Assembly: GCA_014860745.1 (NCBI GenBank) | Contig: JACZJC010000075.1 | Span: 1-39,610, forward strand | DNA length: 39,610 nt | Source: Anaerolineales bacterium | Lineage (GTDB): Bacteria; Chloroflexota; Anaerolineae; Anaerolineales; Villigracilaceae | Direction: 5' to 3' | In this document: positions 30,358-38,320 of the stretch, in pieces | How the letters are laid out: each line of letters starts with the position of its first letter | Position numbering within the stretch: position 1 is the stretch's first letter | Made by a program: the position numbers and the translations under genes | Notes under the pieces: generated by a model | What the model was told of the DNA's origin: nothing | The model's database searches: none | The model's input: the letters and a program-made list of their open reading frames with translations, nothing else

Positions 30358-31083
30358 ATGCGTTGGGTTTATATTTCACCTCACTTGGATGACGGCGTGC
30401 TCTCAGCTGGCGGCCTGATTTACGAACAAACACAGGCTGGCACACCGGTCGAAATTTGGACGATCCTATGCGGCTTTCCGCCCTCGGAGGAGCTTTCGCC
30501 GTATGCGCAAGTGCTTCATTTTGAATGGGGAATCCCATCGGCGGGGGATGTGATTCGCGCGCGCCGCGCTGAAGATGCCCGCGCCTGCCAGATCGTCGGC
30601 GCACAGCCCGTCTACTTTGATTTTTTGGATTGCATCTACCGCCGCGGCAAAAACGGCGACTGGTTATACGGAGATATTTATTTGCCCCCGCATGAAGACG
30701 AAGCGGATTTACCCGCCGAAATTGCGGAAGCCATTTCCGCACGCCTCGAACCGACCGACCAACTGGTCTGCCAACTTGGTCTTGGTTCACACGTTGACCA
30801 TATTCTTGTTCGTAGGGCTGTGGACTTGCTGGGGCGGCCTGTGCTGTATTATGCCGATATTCCCTACCTTTTCAAGGTACCGGAAGAACTCGGTCCGCAG
30901 ACAGCTGGGATGGAGGCAAATGCTCATGTGGTAGGAGAAGCAGGCCTAAAGCGGTGGCAGGAAGCGGTTTTGGCGTACGAATCCCAGATCAGCAGCTTGT
31001 TTGATGGCCCGGAACATGTCCGCTCCCAAATTCGGAAATATTGGTCAGAAAATGGCGGAATCCGACTTTGGTGGTCTGTCTAG
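30358..31083 (+). CDS. PIG-L/LmbE-family deacetylase
   Basis: A 241-aa zinc-dependent N-acetylglucosaminyl-deacetylase-like enzyme. The zinc motif is SPHLDDGVLSAGG near the N-terminus, with the third ligand in LGSHVDHILV near residue 150. The family includes MshB, BshB and GlcNAc-PI deacetylases; the substrate is not known here. The start at 30358 (MRWVYISPHLDD) directly precedes the conserved strand. It has no Shine-Dalgarno but a GGTAAAAAT hexamer 7 nt upstream, so the transcript may be leaderless. Confidence 0.85.
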   Translation: MRWVYISPHLDDGVLSAGGLIYEQTQAGTPVEIWTILCGFPPSEELSPYAQVLHFEWGIPSAGDVIRARRAEDARACQIVGAQPVYFDFLDCIYRRGKNGDWLYGDIYLPPHEDEADLPAEIAEAISARLEPTDQLVCQLGLGSHVDHILVRRAVDLLGRPVLYYADIPYLFKVPEELGPQTAGMEANAHVVGEAGLKRWQEAVLAYESQISSLFDGPEHVRSQIRKYWSENGGIRLWWSV

Positions 31084-31117
31084 ACAAATGTTGGGTTGTT
31101 CGCAATACTTTTGGCAC

Positions 31118-31146
31118 TTGAATCTCATTTTGAATCATGATATAGT
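31118..31146 (+). promoter_or_regulatory. greA promoter
   Basis: TTGAAT (-35, 31118-31123), a 17-nt spacer and TATAGT (-10, 31141-31146). The predicted start is near 31153, about 87 nt upstream of the greA ATG. Confidence 0.7.
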
Positions 31147-31155
31147 AAACGCACC

Positions 31156-31183
31156 TTTCCGGACAAAACCCCCGGAAATTTTT
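31156..31183 (+). terminator. Early terminator (attenuator) in the greA leader
   Basis: TTTCCGG (31156-31162) pairs with CCGGAAA (31172-31178) and is directly followed by five T residues. It begins only a few bases after the predicted transcription start, so most transcripts could end as RNAs of about 30 nt. Confidence 0.6.
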
Positions 31184-31189
31184 AATCGA

Positions 31190-31214
31190 TTGCATCTCTG
31201 ATCCAGAGATGCAA
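31190..31214 (+). promoter_or_regulatory. Second perfect hairpin in the greA leader
   Basis: An 11-bp perfect stem TTGCATCTCTG/CAGAGATGCAA with an ATC loop, ending 26 nt before the greA start. No T-run follows, so it is not a terminator. It may stabilise or regulate the leader. Confidence 0.6.
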
Positions 31215-31239
31215 AATTCTATTAGTGCAGGACAATACT

Positions 31240-31710
31240 ATGCCAACCAATTTCCTTACCAAAGAGGGCTTTCAAAAGCTACAAGAGGAACTGGATCATC
31301 TGCGCACAACCAAGCGAATGGAAGTGGCCGCGAGGCTGCATGAGGCGATGGAAGGCGGGGAATTGATCGAAAATGCGGAGTACGAGGCCGCCAAGAACGA
31401 GCAGGCTTTTGTGGAAGGCCGCATTCAGGAGTTGGACCTCTTACTCGCCACCGCTCAAATCATCGAAGAGAACGGCAAAACCAAGAAGACCGATGCCATT
31501 CAAGTAGGGACCAAGGTGACCATTAAGGAAGGGAACTTCGAAGCGGAGACCTTTACCATCGTGGGAGCGGCAGAAGCCAACCCCCGCGAAGGGAAAATTT
31601 CGAACGAATCCCCGATCGGCAAGGCCATTTTGGGACACAAAGTCGGCGAAGTTGTAAAAGTGGAAACCCCCGGCGGAACATACAACGTTAAGATCATCAA
31701 AGTCGGCTAA
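31240..31710 (+). CDS. greA: Transcription elongation factor GreA
   Basis: A 156-aa factor that enters the RNA polymerase secondary channel and stimulates transcript cleavage in stalled complexes. The start at 31240 (MPTNFLTKEGFQKL) has AGGA 7 nt upstream. The N-terminal coiled coil carries the acidic tip (GELIENAEYEAAKNEQA) with the Asp/Glu pair region, and the C-terminal FKBP-like domain has NESPIGKAILGHKVGEVV. The leader shows two hairpins, one terminator-like. A terminator follows and lysS is next. Confidence 0.97.
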   Translation: MPTNFLTKEGFQKLQEELDHLRTTKRMEVAARLHEAMEGGELIENAEYEAAKNEQAFVEGRIQELDLLLATAQIIEENGKTKKTDAIQVGTKVTIKEGNFEAETFTIVGAAEANPREGKISNESPIGKAILGHKVGEVVKVETPGGTYNVKIIKVG

Positions 31711-31731
31711 GAACAGGACGCGTACCCATTC

Positions 31732-31770
31732 GCCCCGCGTGCCTGTAGTTTTGGGTCGCGGGGCTTTTTA
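31732..31770 (+). terminator. greA terminator
   Basis: GCCCCGCG (31732-31739) pairs with CGCGGGGC (31757-31764) across a 17-nt loop, followed by TTTTTA. Confidence 0.8.
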
Positions 31771-31845
31771 TTTTCTCCTTATCCCTTTTTTCTTCTTTCG
31801 TGACTCTTGCTGCGAAAGAAAAATGACGAAAGAACACTTACGATC

Positions 31846-33357
31846 ATGGCAGAATACAACTCTCTCGAAAAAATCCGTTTGCAAAAACTGGAGGAACTCC
31901 GCGCCGAGGGTGTGGAGGCTTATCCCACCCGCGCCGCGCGGACTCACACCAGCGCGCAAGCCATCGCTGCATTCGAATCCGATGAGACGAAGGAAGTGAA
32001 AGCCACGCTTGCGGGACGCATCCGCTCCATGCGCCCAAAGGGCAAACTTTCCTTTGTTCATATTGAAGATGGCGACGGCAAGATTCAGTTGTTCTTCCGC
32101 GTAAACGAAGTGGGCGAAGGCCGGCTGGCATTTCTCAACAAGATGTTCGACCTGGGCGATTTCATCGAAGCAGCGGGTGTGATGATGCGCACCAAAGCCG
32201 GTGAAGTGTCGCTTCATGTTCACGACTTCAAGCTGCTTGCCAAATCCATCACTCCGCTCCCCGCTGACAAAGATGTGACGAAAGAGGACGGCACCGTCGT
32301 CCGGTATGCCACGCTGGATGATCCCGAAATTCGCGCCCGCCAGCGATACGCCGACCTTGCCGCCAACCCCGAAGTCCGCGAGACATTCCGCAAGCGTGCG
32401 AAACTGGTCAAAGCATTGCGGACCTTTCTCGATGACCATGATTTTCTCGAGGTGGAAACGCCCATTCTCCAGCCGTTATACGGCGGCGCCGCGGCGCGTC
32501 CGTTTGTTACGCATCACAATGAGCTTGATCAGGATATGTACCTGCGGATTTCATTCGAGCTATATCTCAAACGACTGCTCGTTGGAAATCTTGAAAAAGT
32601 CTACGAGCTTGGGCGCGACTTCCGCAACGAGGGTGTTTCGTTCAAACACAACCCCGAGTTCACGCAGTTGGAATTCTATTGGGCGTATGCCGATTACCTG
32701 CAAGTGATGGAGCTCACCGAGCAAATGGTCTCCTATGCGGCCGAACAGGTGACCGGTTCTACCAAGGTCAAATATGGCGAGCACGAGCTGGAGTTCAAAC
32801 CGCCGTGGAAGCGATTGGAAATGAGGCAGGGAATTTTGGAAACCAGCGGCATTGACATTGCCCAGCATAAAACTGCCGAGGCGTTGCTGCGAGCCATTAA
32901 AGAGAATCAACCCGGAGCGGCGCCCGACCCGAAGGCTACGCGCGGTAAGCTGATCGATTTCCTGCTCAGTGAGTTTCTCGAACCGACTCTCATCCAGCCG
33001 ACATTCCTTTATAACTACCCGCGCGATATTTCCCCGCTGGCGAAGTCCATCCCTGGCGATCCGCTTACTGTGGAACGATTCGAGGGATACGTGGCGGGCT
33101 TTGAGTTGTGTAATGCCTTCACCGAGTTGAATGACCCGCTCGACCAGGAACAACGCTTCCTCGAAATGGGACGCGATTACGCCGCCGATGACGAAGAGAA
33201 GCATCCGATGGATGAGGATTATCTGCGCGCTATGCGATACGGCATGCCACCAAACGGCGGCTTTGGCATGGGCGTGGACCGTCTTGCAATGGTGCTGACC
33301 AATAAACATTCCATTCGCGAGGTGCTTTTGTTCCCTGCACTGCGAAAAGAAGAATAA
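31846..33357 (+). CDS. lysS: Lysyl-tRNA synthetase, class II
   Basis: Charges tRNA-Lys in the cytoplasm. The start at 31846 (MAEYNSLEKIRLQKLEEL) gives 503 aa, the normal size; the frame open to 31807 is rejected. The N-terminal OB-fold anticodon domain (about 50-150) has VTLAGRIRSMR-like text (here VKATLAGRIRSMRPKGK). The catalytic domain has motif 1 FLEVETPILQPLYGGAAARPF, motif 2 ELGRDFRNEGVSFKHNPEFT, and motif 3 GFGMGVDRLAMVLTN. No strong Shine-Dalgarno is seen. Confidence 0.97.
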   Translation: MAEYNSLEKIRLQKLEELRAEGVEAYPTRAARTHTSAQAIAAFESDETKEVKATLAGRIRSMRPKGKLSFVHIEDGDGKIQLFFRVNEVGEGRLAFLNKMFDLGDFIEAAGVMMRTKAGEVSLHVHDFKLLAKSITPLPADKDVTKEDGTVVRYATLDDPEIRARQRYADLAANPEVRETFRKRAKLVKALRTFLDDHDFLEVETPILQPLYGGAAARPFVTHHNELDQDMYLRISFELYLKRLLVGNLEKVYELGRDFRNEGVSFKHNPEFTQLEFYWAYADYLQVMELTEQMVSYAAEQVTGSTKVKYGEHELEFKPPWKRLEMRQGILETSGIDIAQHKTAEALLRAIKENQPGAAPDPKATRGKLIDFLLSEFLEPTLIQPTFLYNYPRDISPLAKSIPGDPLTVERFEGYVAGFELCNAFTELNDPLDQEQRFLEMGRDYAADDEEKHPMDEDYLRAMRYGMPPNGGFGMGVDRLAMVLTNKHSIREVLLFPALRKEE

Positions 33358-33362
33358 AGTTT

Positions 33363-33388
33363 GAGGCGGATCACATCCGCCTCTTTTG
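33363..33388 (+). terminator. lysS terminator
   Basis: A perfect 9-bp stem GAGGCGGAT/ATCCGCCTC with a CAC loop followed by TTTT, 5 nt past the lysS stop. Confidence 0.85.
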
Positions 33389-33398
33389 ATTCAAAAGG

Positions 33399-33404
33399 TA
33401 AAAT
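33399..33404 (+). promoter_or_regulatory. Candidate -10 for leaderless kynU transcript
   Basis: TAAAAT in GGTAAAAT lies 6 nt before the kynU ATG and right after the lysS terminator. There is no Shine-Dalgarno and no room for a leader. Confidence 0.5.
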
Positions 33405-33410
33405 AAGTCC

Positions 33411-34718
33411 ATGACCTCATTTTCCTCCTCTCGTGATTTTGCTTTGCAGCTTGACTCAGAGGATAAGCTCGCCTCTTTTCGCAACCAGTTTTTGATTCAC
33501 GACCCAAACCTGATCTACTTTGACGGCAACTCGCTTGGCATGATGCCCAAAGCCGCGCAGGACGCGTCCCGCCAGATTGTTGATGAACAATGGGGCGTGG
33601 ACTTGATCCGCGGCTGGAACAAAGGCTGGTGGGAAGCTCCTTCCCGCGTGGGCGATAAGATCGGGCAGCTCATCGGCGCGGCTTCCGGTCAAACCCTTGT
33701 CAGCGATACAGTTTCGGTAAACCTCTTCAAGCTTGTGACCGCTGCGCTTACGTATCAGCCTAATAAAACTCGCACCATCACCGACACTTTCAACTTTCCA
33801 TCTGACCTTTATATCTTGCAAGGCATCAACGCTGTACTATCCCCCTCACCCTCTGGGAGAGGGGCTAGGGGTGAGGGCAATTACGAAATCATCCGCATTG
33901 GCGCGAGCGACAACGACATCACCCCCGACCTCGCCGCGCTAGAAACCGCCATCAACGAAAACACCGCACTCGTCACGCTTTCGCATGTTGTCTTCAAAAG
34001 CGGCTACATGTATGATATGCAGCGCATCACCGACCTCGCTCACAAAAAAGGCGCACTCGTTTTGTGGGATTTGTCCCATTCCGTCGGCTCCGTCCCTGTC
34101 CACCTCGACGATTGCAACGCCGACCTCGCCATCGGCTGCACCTACAAATATCTCAACGGCGGACCCGGCGCGCCTGCGTTCTTATACGTGAATAAAAAGA
34201 TTCAAGAAAAACTCTCTTCGCCCATCTGGGGTTGGTGGGGGCAAAAAAATCCCTTCGACTTCGATCTCGATTACACCCCCGCCCCCGGCGCGCAACGATT
34301 CCTCGCCGGCACCCAACCCATGATTTCTTTATTAACTATGGAAGCTGCACTCGAACCGACTCTGCATGCAGGCATGGATGCGCTCCGCGAAAAATCGATG
34401 ATGATGACCGACTACGCCTCCTTCTTAACGGAAAACTGGCTCGTCCCCTTTGGCTTTTCCCTTGGCTCTCCAGTTGACTCTGCTATGCGCGGCTCACACA
34501 TCAGCATCCGCCACGCGGAAGGCTACCGCATCAACCGTGCGCTTATCGAAGAGATGAACGTCATCCCCGACTTCCGCGCTCCAGATAACCTCCGCCTCGG
34601 CTTTGCGCCGCTGTATATTTCATTTGCCGAGATTTGGGAAGGCTTCAATAGAATCCGCCGCGTGATGGAAGAAAAGAGATACGAGAAATATCCAATGCAG
34701 AAATTGGCGGTAACGTAA
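33411..34718 (+). CDS. kynU: Kynureninase
   Basis: A PLP enzyme that cleaves L-kynurenine to anthranilate and alanine (or 3-hydroxykynurenine to 3-hydroxyanthranilate). The 435-aa protein shows FDGNSLGMMPKAA, LVSDTVSVNLFKL, WDLSHSVGSVPVHLDDCNAD and the PLP-lysine region CTYKYLNGGPGAPAF (Lys246). It is slightly longer than usual (about 415-425) because SPSPSGRGARGEG near residues 145-157 is an inserted repeat in a loop between NFPSDLYILQGINAVL and NYEIIRIGA. No other kynurenine-pathway gene is in the window, so its role could be tryptophan catabolism or NAD synthesis. Confidence 0.95.
   Translation: MTSFSSSRDFALQLDSEDKLASFRNQFLIHDPNLIYFDGNSLGMMPKAAQDASRQIVDEQWGVDLIRGWNKGWWEAPSRVGDKIGQLIGAASGQTLVSDTVSVNLFKLVTAALTYQPNKTRTITDTFNFPSDLYILQGINAVLSPSPSGRGARGEGNYEIIRIGASDNDITPDLAALETAINENTALVTLSHVVFKSGYMYDMQRITDLAHKKGALVLWDLSHSVGSVPVHLDDCNADLAIGCTYKYLNGGPGAPAFLYVNKKIQEKLSSPIWGWWGQKNPFDFDLDYTPAPGAQRFLAGTQPMISLLTMEAALEPTLHAGMDALREKSMMMTDYASFLTENWLVPFGFSLGSPVDSAMRGSHISIRHAEGYRINRALIEEMNVIPDFRAPDNLRLGFAPLYISFAEIWEGFNRIRRVMEEKRYEKYPMQKLAVT
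33841..33878 (+). repeat. Palindromic repeat inserted in frame in kynU
   Basis: CCCTCACCC (33843-33851) and GGGTGAGGG (33869-33877) are perfect arms, with an inner CTCTGGGAGAG hairpin. In this frame it encodes SPSGRGARGEG. I recognise it from memory as a widespread bacterial intergenic palindrome. It lengthens a surface loop of kynureninase by about a dozen residues without a frameshift. Confidence 0.75.
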
Positions 34719-34763
34719 ACTGACCAAGGACATTGGACCGCGATCATGTAAGTCGAAGCAGGG

Positions 34764-34800
34764 GATTAACTCCTCGAATCAGCGGAGCGAGTAGTTAATC
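34764..34800. repeat. GATTAACT...AGTTAATC hairpin
   Basis: Eight-base perfect arms (34764-34771 and 34793-34800) with an inner CTCG/CGAG pair lie in the kynU 3' region just before the terminator. It is probably a dispersed palindrome. Confidence 0.5.
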
Positions 34801-34838
34801 AAACAAAAACCAGAGAGTCAAATCTCTGGTTTTTGTTT
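34801..34838. terminator. Bidirectional terminator between kynU and the HslJ-like gene
   Basis: A perfect 16-bp stem AAACAAAAACCAGAGA/TCTCTGGTTTTTGTTT with a GTCAAA loop lies between convergent genes. The outer A/T part provides a U-run in both directions. Confidence 0.9.
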
Positions 34839-34852
34839 TAAGCGGAATATTT

Positions 34853-35278
34853 TTATTTACGTGCCAGCGCTACAACCGATGCACCGTCTGTGGATGTGAG
34901 CGTCAATTGATCCCCATCAATTTGGTAGCGAACTGTTTTGTCGGTCAGAATACCAAGCACTATACTTTCTTGATCTGAAATTCCTTCGCAGAACATCATG
35001 GTGGACATAATCGAGCCGAAGGTGATCCTGTCACCGTCCACTTTGTAATCGGCGCCGAAGGAGTTGCATCCCACGTTTCCGCCGAACGCGCCATCTTCGT
35101 TGAAGTTGATGGATGTTTCCACATCTGGCAAGGCGGGTGTCGGGTTGGATGCGTCGCCGTAGGAAACCAATGTCCACTCTCCTGTAGGGGAGGTGGATGC
35201 CGCTCCGCCAGAGCAGGCGGAAAGAATTATTACAGAAAGCGCGAAAAGTGTAACCAAAGCTAGGGAAGTCTTTTTCAT
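34853..35278 (-). CDS. META/HslJ-domain lipoprotein
   Basis: A 141-aa secreted lipoprotein. The signal peptide ends in lipobox LSAC (Cys22). The META/HslJ domain follows: GEWTLVSYGD, INFNEDGAFGGNVGCNSFGADYKV, ITFGSIMSTMMFCEG, and a closing LTLTSTDG strand. E. coli HslJ is heat-inducible and linked to novobiocin resistance; the molecular role of the domain is unknown. It forms a single-gene unit with a bidirectional terminator. Confidence 0.88.
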   Translation of the reverse strand: MKKTSLALVTLFALSVIILSACSGGAASTSPTGEWTLVSYGDASNPTPALPDVETSINFNEDGAFGGNVGCNSFGADYKVDGDRITFGSIMSTMMFCEGISDQESIVLGILTDKTVRYQIDGDQLTLTSTDGASVVALARK

Positions 35279-35346
35279 GTTTATCTCCAGGATATTGTTT
35301 CATTGATTCAACGTCAAAATATGAAAAATGTTCCCCATTTTTAATG

Positions 35347-35383
35347 GGAAGAGCCAGAGATGCAACGCAGTTCTGGCTCTTCC
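35347..35383. terminator. Hairpin downstream of the MerR-type regulator gene
   Basis: A 12-bp perfect stem GGAAGAGCCAGA/TCTGGCTCTTCC (35347-35358 and 35372-35383). It lies between the regulator stop (35422) and the HslJ-like start (35278). A T-rich stretch follows on the + strand. On the - strand the U-run is poor, so its action as a terminator is uncertain. Confidence 0.55.
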
Positions 35384-35421
35384 TTATTAATTTTCACTTA
35401 TTACTCTTTACTCACAAACTT

Positions 35422-36165
35422 TTACTTCTTCCCGTCCACATACACCTTCACTGCATCACGCATGAACTCAGCGAGGCGCAGGTCCATCTTATCGAAGTTG
35501 GCTTTGAACCTCGGGTCGTCGCTGTAGCCATTGGCAATGCCAAGTAACTGCTCCAAATTCGGCGTCCAGAAATAGTCCATGTGCTTGCGCCAGCGTTCGA
35601 CAATGGCCTGGACTTCGGCGCTTTTGGCACCCTTCGGGATGACCGCGATCATATCCTTGTAGATGGCGCTGCCTTCGGCCAAGATGACTTCCTTCTTCGC
35701 TGCGGAGTACGCCTTCCACTTGCGGTTGGATTCGCGCACGGTTTCAGGGTCGTATAACTGCTCCGCCTCAAGAGCATATTTCTCCTGCTCTTCTTCGCTA
35801 AAGCCTTCAAATAATTTTTCGTCGCTCATTGTTGTGTTTCCTTTCAAATGAATAATTGTGTTGTCCACTGTTTGAATGAGACGGTTGATGCGCACAGCCT
35901 GTTTGCTCAGAGCTTCCTTGTGGCTTTGAAGCGCACCCATCACATCGTAGTCACGGCGTCCCATGATCTTCTTGATGTCGTCGAGTGGAATGTCCAGCTC
36001 ACGGTAGAACAGAATCTGCTGCAAGCGCAGCACGGCATCCTCCCCGTAGTAGCGATAGCCATTATCGCCCACGCGGGATGGCTTGAGGAGGCCGATCTCG
36101 TCATAATGATGCAGGGTGCGGGGGGTGATGCCCGCCAGCTTGGAGAGTTGTTTTACAGTGAACAT
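35422..36165 (-). CDS. MerR-family regulator with TipAS ligand-binding domain
   Basis: A 247-aa TipAL-like transcription activator. The N-terminal MerR winged helix is MFTVKQLSKLAGITPRTLHHYDE with GLLKPSRVGDNGYRYYGED, followed by the dimerising coiled coil (about 75-110). The C-terminal TipAS domain (about 125-245) has FSEEEQEKYALEAEQLYDP, AYSAAKKEVILAEG and the FWTPNLEQLLGIANGYSDDPRF segment typical of thiopeptide-binding or related ligand domains. It sits at a MerR-type 19-bp-spacer promoter in front of its own ATG, so autoregulation is likely. The ATG is 6 nt from the -10, a leaderless arrangement. Confidence 0.93.
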   Translation of the reverse strand: MFTVKQLSKLAGITPRTLHHYDEIGLLKPSRVGDNGYRYYGEDAVLRLQQILFYRELDIPLDDIKKIMGRRDYDVMGALQSHKEALSKQAVRINRLIQTVDNTIIHLKGNTTMSDEKLFEGFSEEEQEKYALEAEQLYDPETVRESNRKWKAYSAAKKEVILAEGSAIYKDMIAVIPKGAKSAEVQAIVERWRKHMDYFWTPNLEQLLGIANGYSDDPRFKANFDKMDLRLAEFMRDAVKVYVDGKK

Positions 36166-36171
36166 GGCGCT

Positions 36172-36204
36172 ACTATAAACCCTGACGTAACGTTAATGTC
36201 AAGG
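36172..36204 (-). promoter_or_regulatory. MerR-type promoter/operator (19-bp spacer)
   Basis: On the - strand TTGACA (36197-36202) and TATAGT (36172-36177) are separated by 19 bp instead of 17. A dyad CCTTGAC...GTCAGG (36181-36204) covers the -35 and spacer. This overlong spacer with a central dyad is the hallmark of MerR-family activated promoters. Confidence 0.8.
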
Positions 36205-36318
36205 TTAATAACAGGAAATTTCTGAATGTACCGGAAGTATAATGACAATAATATTCCGGCAGATGAGCAACCTAACCTTTGCCAGGACATTTATAAATAG
36301 TAGTGAAAGAGGCACAAA

Positions 36319-36771
36319 TTGAAAATCACCGGACAGCAAGGCCTATTAATTCAAACCGGCTCCACTACCCGAACCGATTTCACTTCTACTCCCCTCGAAC
36401 CGGCATGGATTCTTAGGGGCAATCCAGTCTCTAGGTCGATTCCGCTGGCTAAGGCGAAGGATAACAACTTTTCATGCGGATTGTGGGAATGCACCGCAGG
36501 CAAGTTCAAGTTCATTTACTACGAAGATGAGATCGTTCAAATCCTTGAGGGCGAAGTAATTATTCAAGAAGAGGGCGCTGAGTACACCCTGAAGGCTGGT
36601 GACACGGCGTACTTCCCTGAAGGGCTGACAGCGATTTGGACTGTGCCAAAGTACGTGAAGAAATTCGCGGTTTTTCATTCCTCCCCTCCGCCGTTTCATG
36701 TACGGGTGATCTCAAAATTAAAGAAATTCCTCGGTTTACGGCCCCCCGAAAATATTAAAGTGATCGGTTGA
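36319..36771 (+). CDS. Cupin-domain protein (DUF861/ureidoglycine aminohydrolase-like)
   Basis: A 150-aa small cupin. The start is a TTG at 36319 with AGAGG about 6 nt upstream. The fold signature is WECTAGKFKFIYYEDEIVQI, then LEGEVIIQEEGAEYTLKAGD and YFPEGLTAIWTVPKYVKK, as in Cupin_3 (DUF861) proteins. It probably binds a metal or small molecule; no substrate can be assigned. A TATAAT at 36239-36244 lies in the 153-nt gap from the regulator gene and may belong to its promoter. Confidence 0.8.
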   Translation: MKITGQQGLLIQTGSTTRTDFTSTPLEPAWILRGNPVSRSIPLAKAKDNNFSCGLWECTAGKFKFIYYEDEIVQILEGEVIIQEEGAEYTLKAGDTAYFPEGLTAIWTVPKYVKKFAVFHSSPPPFHVRVISKLKKFLGLRPPENIKVIG

Positions 36772-36790
36772 GCTCTCGAAATTAAATTGG

Positions 36791-36842
36791 ATACCGCCGC
36801 TCTGCGGAGGAGACCCTTCGCTGCGCACAGAGCGACATAAAA
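36791..36842. repeat. GTCGCTCTGTGCGCAGCGAAGGGTCTC-type element
   Basis: In the cupin-to-pseudouridine-synthase gap, CGCTCTGCGGAGGAGACCC and TTCGCTGCGCACAGAGCGAC resemble, on the opposite strand, the element at 26758-26785 (TGTC-A/G-CTCTG...GTCTC). It looks like a dispersed intergenic repeat. The rest of this 147-nt gap shows no gene. Confidence 0.4.
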
Positions 36843-36918
36843 GGTCTTTCTTGAATTTGGGTGATTGCAATCAGTATTTACTTCATGACCGGGCTGCCTT
36901 CTGTGGTTTAATTCAAGT

Positions 36919-37569
36919 ATGCAGATAATCCATTCCGATGAGCAAATCCTGGTTATTAATAAACCCGCCGGTCTTTCGGTTCTTCCCGAAGGGTGGGACA
37001 AGGATGCACCCTATCTTGTGAAAATGCTCGAAGAGCAATTCGGCAAGGTCTGGGTTGTGCATCGCATCGACAAGGTCACCAGCGGGATCCTCGTCTTTGC
37101 ATTGACAGCCGAAGCACACCGTTCGTTGAACATCCAGTTTGAAAAGCATCAGGTGGAAAAAATATATCATGCCATCCTCAACGGCTTGCCGAAATGGGAC
37201 GAGAAAATCACCAAATTTCCGCTGCGAGTGAATGTGGGTCACAAGCACCGCACGATGGTGGACAACAAGAGCGGAGTCCGCTCCGAGACGAGGTTCAAGA
37301 TTCTGAAACGCTATCAATCGTCGGCTTTGGCGGAGGCGGCGCCGATGACGGGGAGAACGCACCAGATTCGCGTCCATGCCTTTGCGCTGGGTCATCCACT
37401 TTTGGGCGATGTCCTTTACAGCGCCCCGGAGACCGGGATCATCGCGCGCCCAGCCTTGCATGCTTATTCGTTGAAATTCACTCATCCCAATACGAATGAA
37501 GAGATGAACTTTAACGCAGATTACCCGGAGGATTTCAGAACGGCTGTGAAAGCATTGGGAGGGAAATAA
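36919..37569 (+). CDS. RluA/RluD-family pseudouridine synthase
   Basis: A 216-aa enzyme that isomerises uridine to pseudouridine in rRNA or tRNA. It has no S4 domain. The catalytic Asp is in [17 protein letters not shown] near residue 51, preceded by [11 protein letters not shown]. The later motifs [22 protein letters not shown] and [14 protein letters not shown] are typical. The target site cannot be read from sequence. TTTAAT ends 6 nt before the ATG with no Shine-Dalgarno, again suggesting a leaderless mRNA. Confidence 0.92.
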   Translation: MQIIHSDEQILVINKPAGLSVLPEGWDKDAPYLVKMLEEQFGKVWVVHRIDKVTSGILVFALTAEAHRSLNIQFEKHQVEKIYHAILNGLPKWDEKITKFPLRVNVGHKHRTMVDNKSGVRSETRFKILKRYQSSALAEAAPMTGRTHQIRVHAFALGHPLLGDVLYSAPETGIIARPALHAYSLKFTHPNTNEEMNFNADYPEDFRTAVKALGGK

Positions 37570-37610
37570 GCAATCCGAAATTATGGTATATTTTGAACAG
37601 GAGTAATGCC

Positions 37611-38288
37611 ATGAATGAGCGAATCCTTATTATCGAAGACGACCAGGCTATTCTAAAGCTGTTGCAACGCGGTTTGGCTTATGAGGGCTACACGGTGGAT
37701 ACAGCCATCGACGGGCGCATGGGGTTGATCGCGGCGCGTGATCATACGCCTGACCTTGTGATTTTGGATTGGATGCTGCCCGGCATGGACGGTTTGGAAG
37801 TGTGCCACCGGCTCCGTACCGGCGGCTCGATCCCGATTTTGATGCTGACTGCCAAGGATACTGTGCAGGACCGCATTCAGGGGCTTGATGCAGGCGCGGA
37901 CGATTACATGGTGAAGCCGTTCAATCTGGATGAATTGCTGGCAAGGGTGCGGGCTCTGCTGCGCCGAACCCAGCCGGAGCGCATTCCCGTTTTGAAATTT
38001 GCAGACCTCTCGCTGGATACCGGCTCACGCCAGGCTTCGCGCGGAACCCGCGTTGTTGCGCTGACCGCGAAGGAATATGAATTGCTTGAATTGTTTCTGC
38101 GGCACCCGAAGCAGGTGCTGACCCGCGAGGTGATCTTCGACCGCGTGTGGGGATATGATTTTGGCGGCGAAAGCAATGTGTTGGAAGTGTATATCCGCTA
38201 CCTGCGGCAGAAGCTGGAAGGGGAAGGGGAGGCGCGGCTCATCCATACCGTGCGTGGGGTGGGATATGTGCTGAGGGAAAATCCGTAG
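37611..38288 (+). CDS. OmpR/PhoB-family response regulator
   Basis: A 225-aa two-component regulator. The receiver domain has acidic residues Asp10/Asp11, the phosphoacceptor Asp53 in [15 protein letters not shown] and the Lys in [15 protein letters not shown]. The C-terminal winged helix (about 128-222) has [20 protein letters not shown] and [12 protein letters not shown]. The start at 37611 has CAGGAG upstream; the TTG at 37593 is rejected. The cognate kinase follows after 75 nt that contain a terminator-like hairpin. Confidence 0.96.
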   Translation: MNERILIIEDDQAILKLLQRGLAYEGYTVDTAIDGRMGLIAARDHTPDLVILDWMLPGMDGLEVCHRLRTGGSIPILMLTAKDTVQDRIQGLDAGADDYMVKPFNLDELLARVRALLRRTQPERIPVLKFADLSLDTGSRQASRGTRVVALTAKEYELLELFLRHPKQVLTREVIFDRVWGYDFGGESNVLEVYIRYLRQKLEGEGEARLIHTVRGVGYVLRENP

Positions 38289-38293
38289 CAATC

Positions 38294-38320
38294 AAGCGGC
38301 AGTTCAACCTGCCGCTTTTC
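38294..38320 (+). terminator. Terminator-like hairpin between regulator and kinase genes
   Basis: AAGCGGCAG/CTGCCGCTT (38294-38302 and 38309-38317) with a TTCAAC loop, followed by TTCTTATT. It should reduce read-through into the kinase, giving unequal amounts of the two proteins. Confidence 0.75.
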
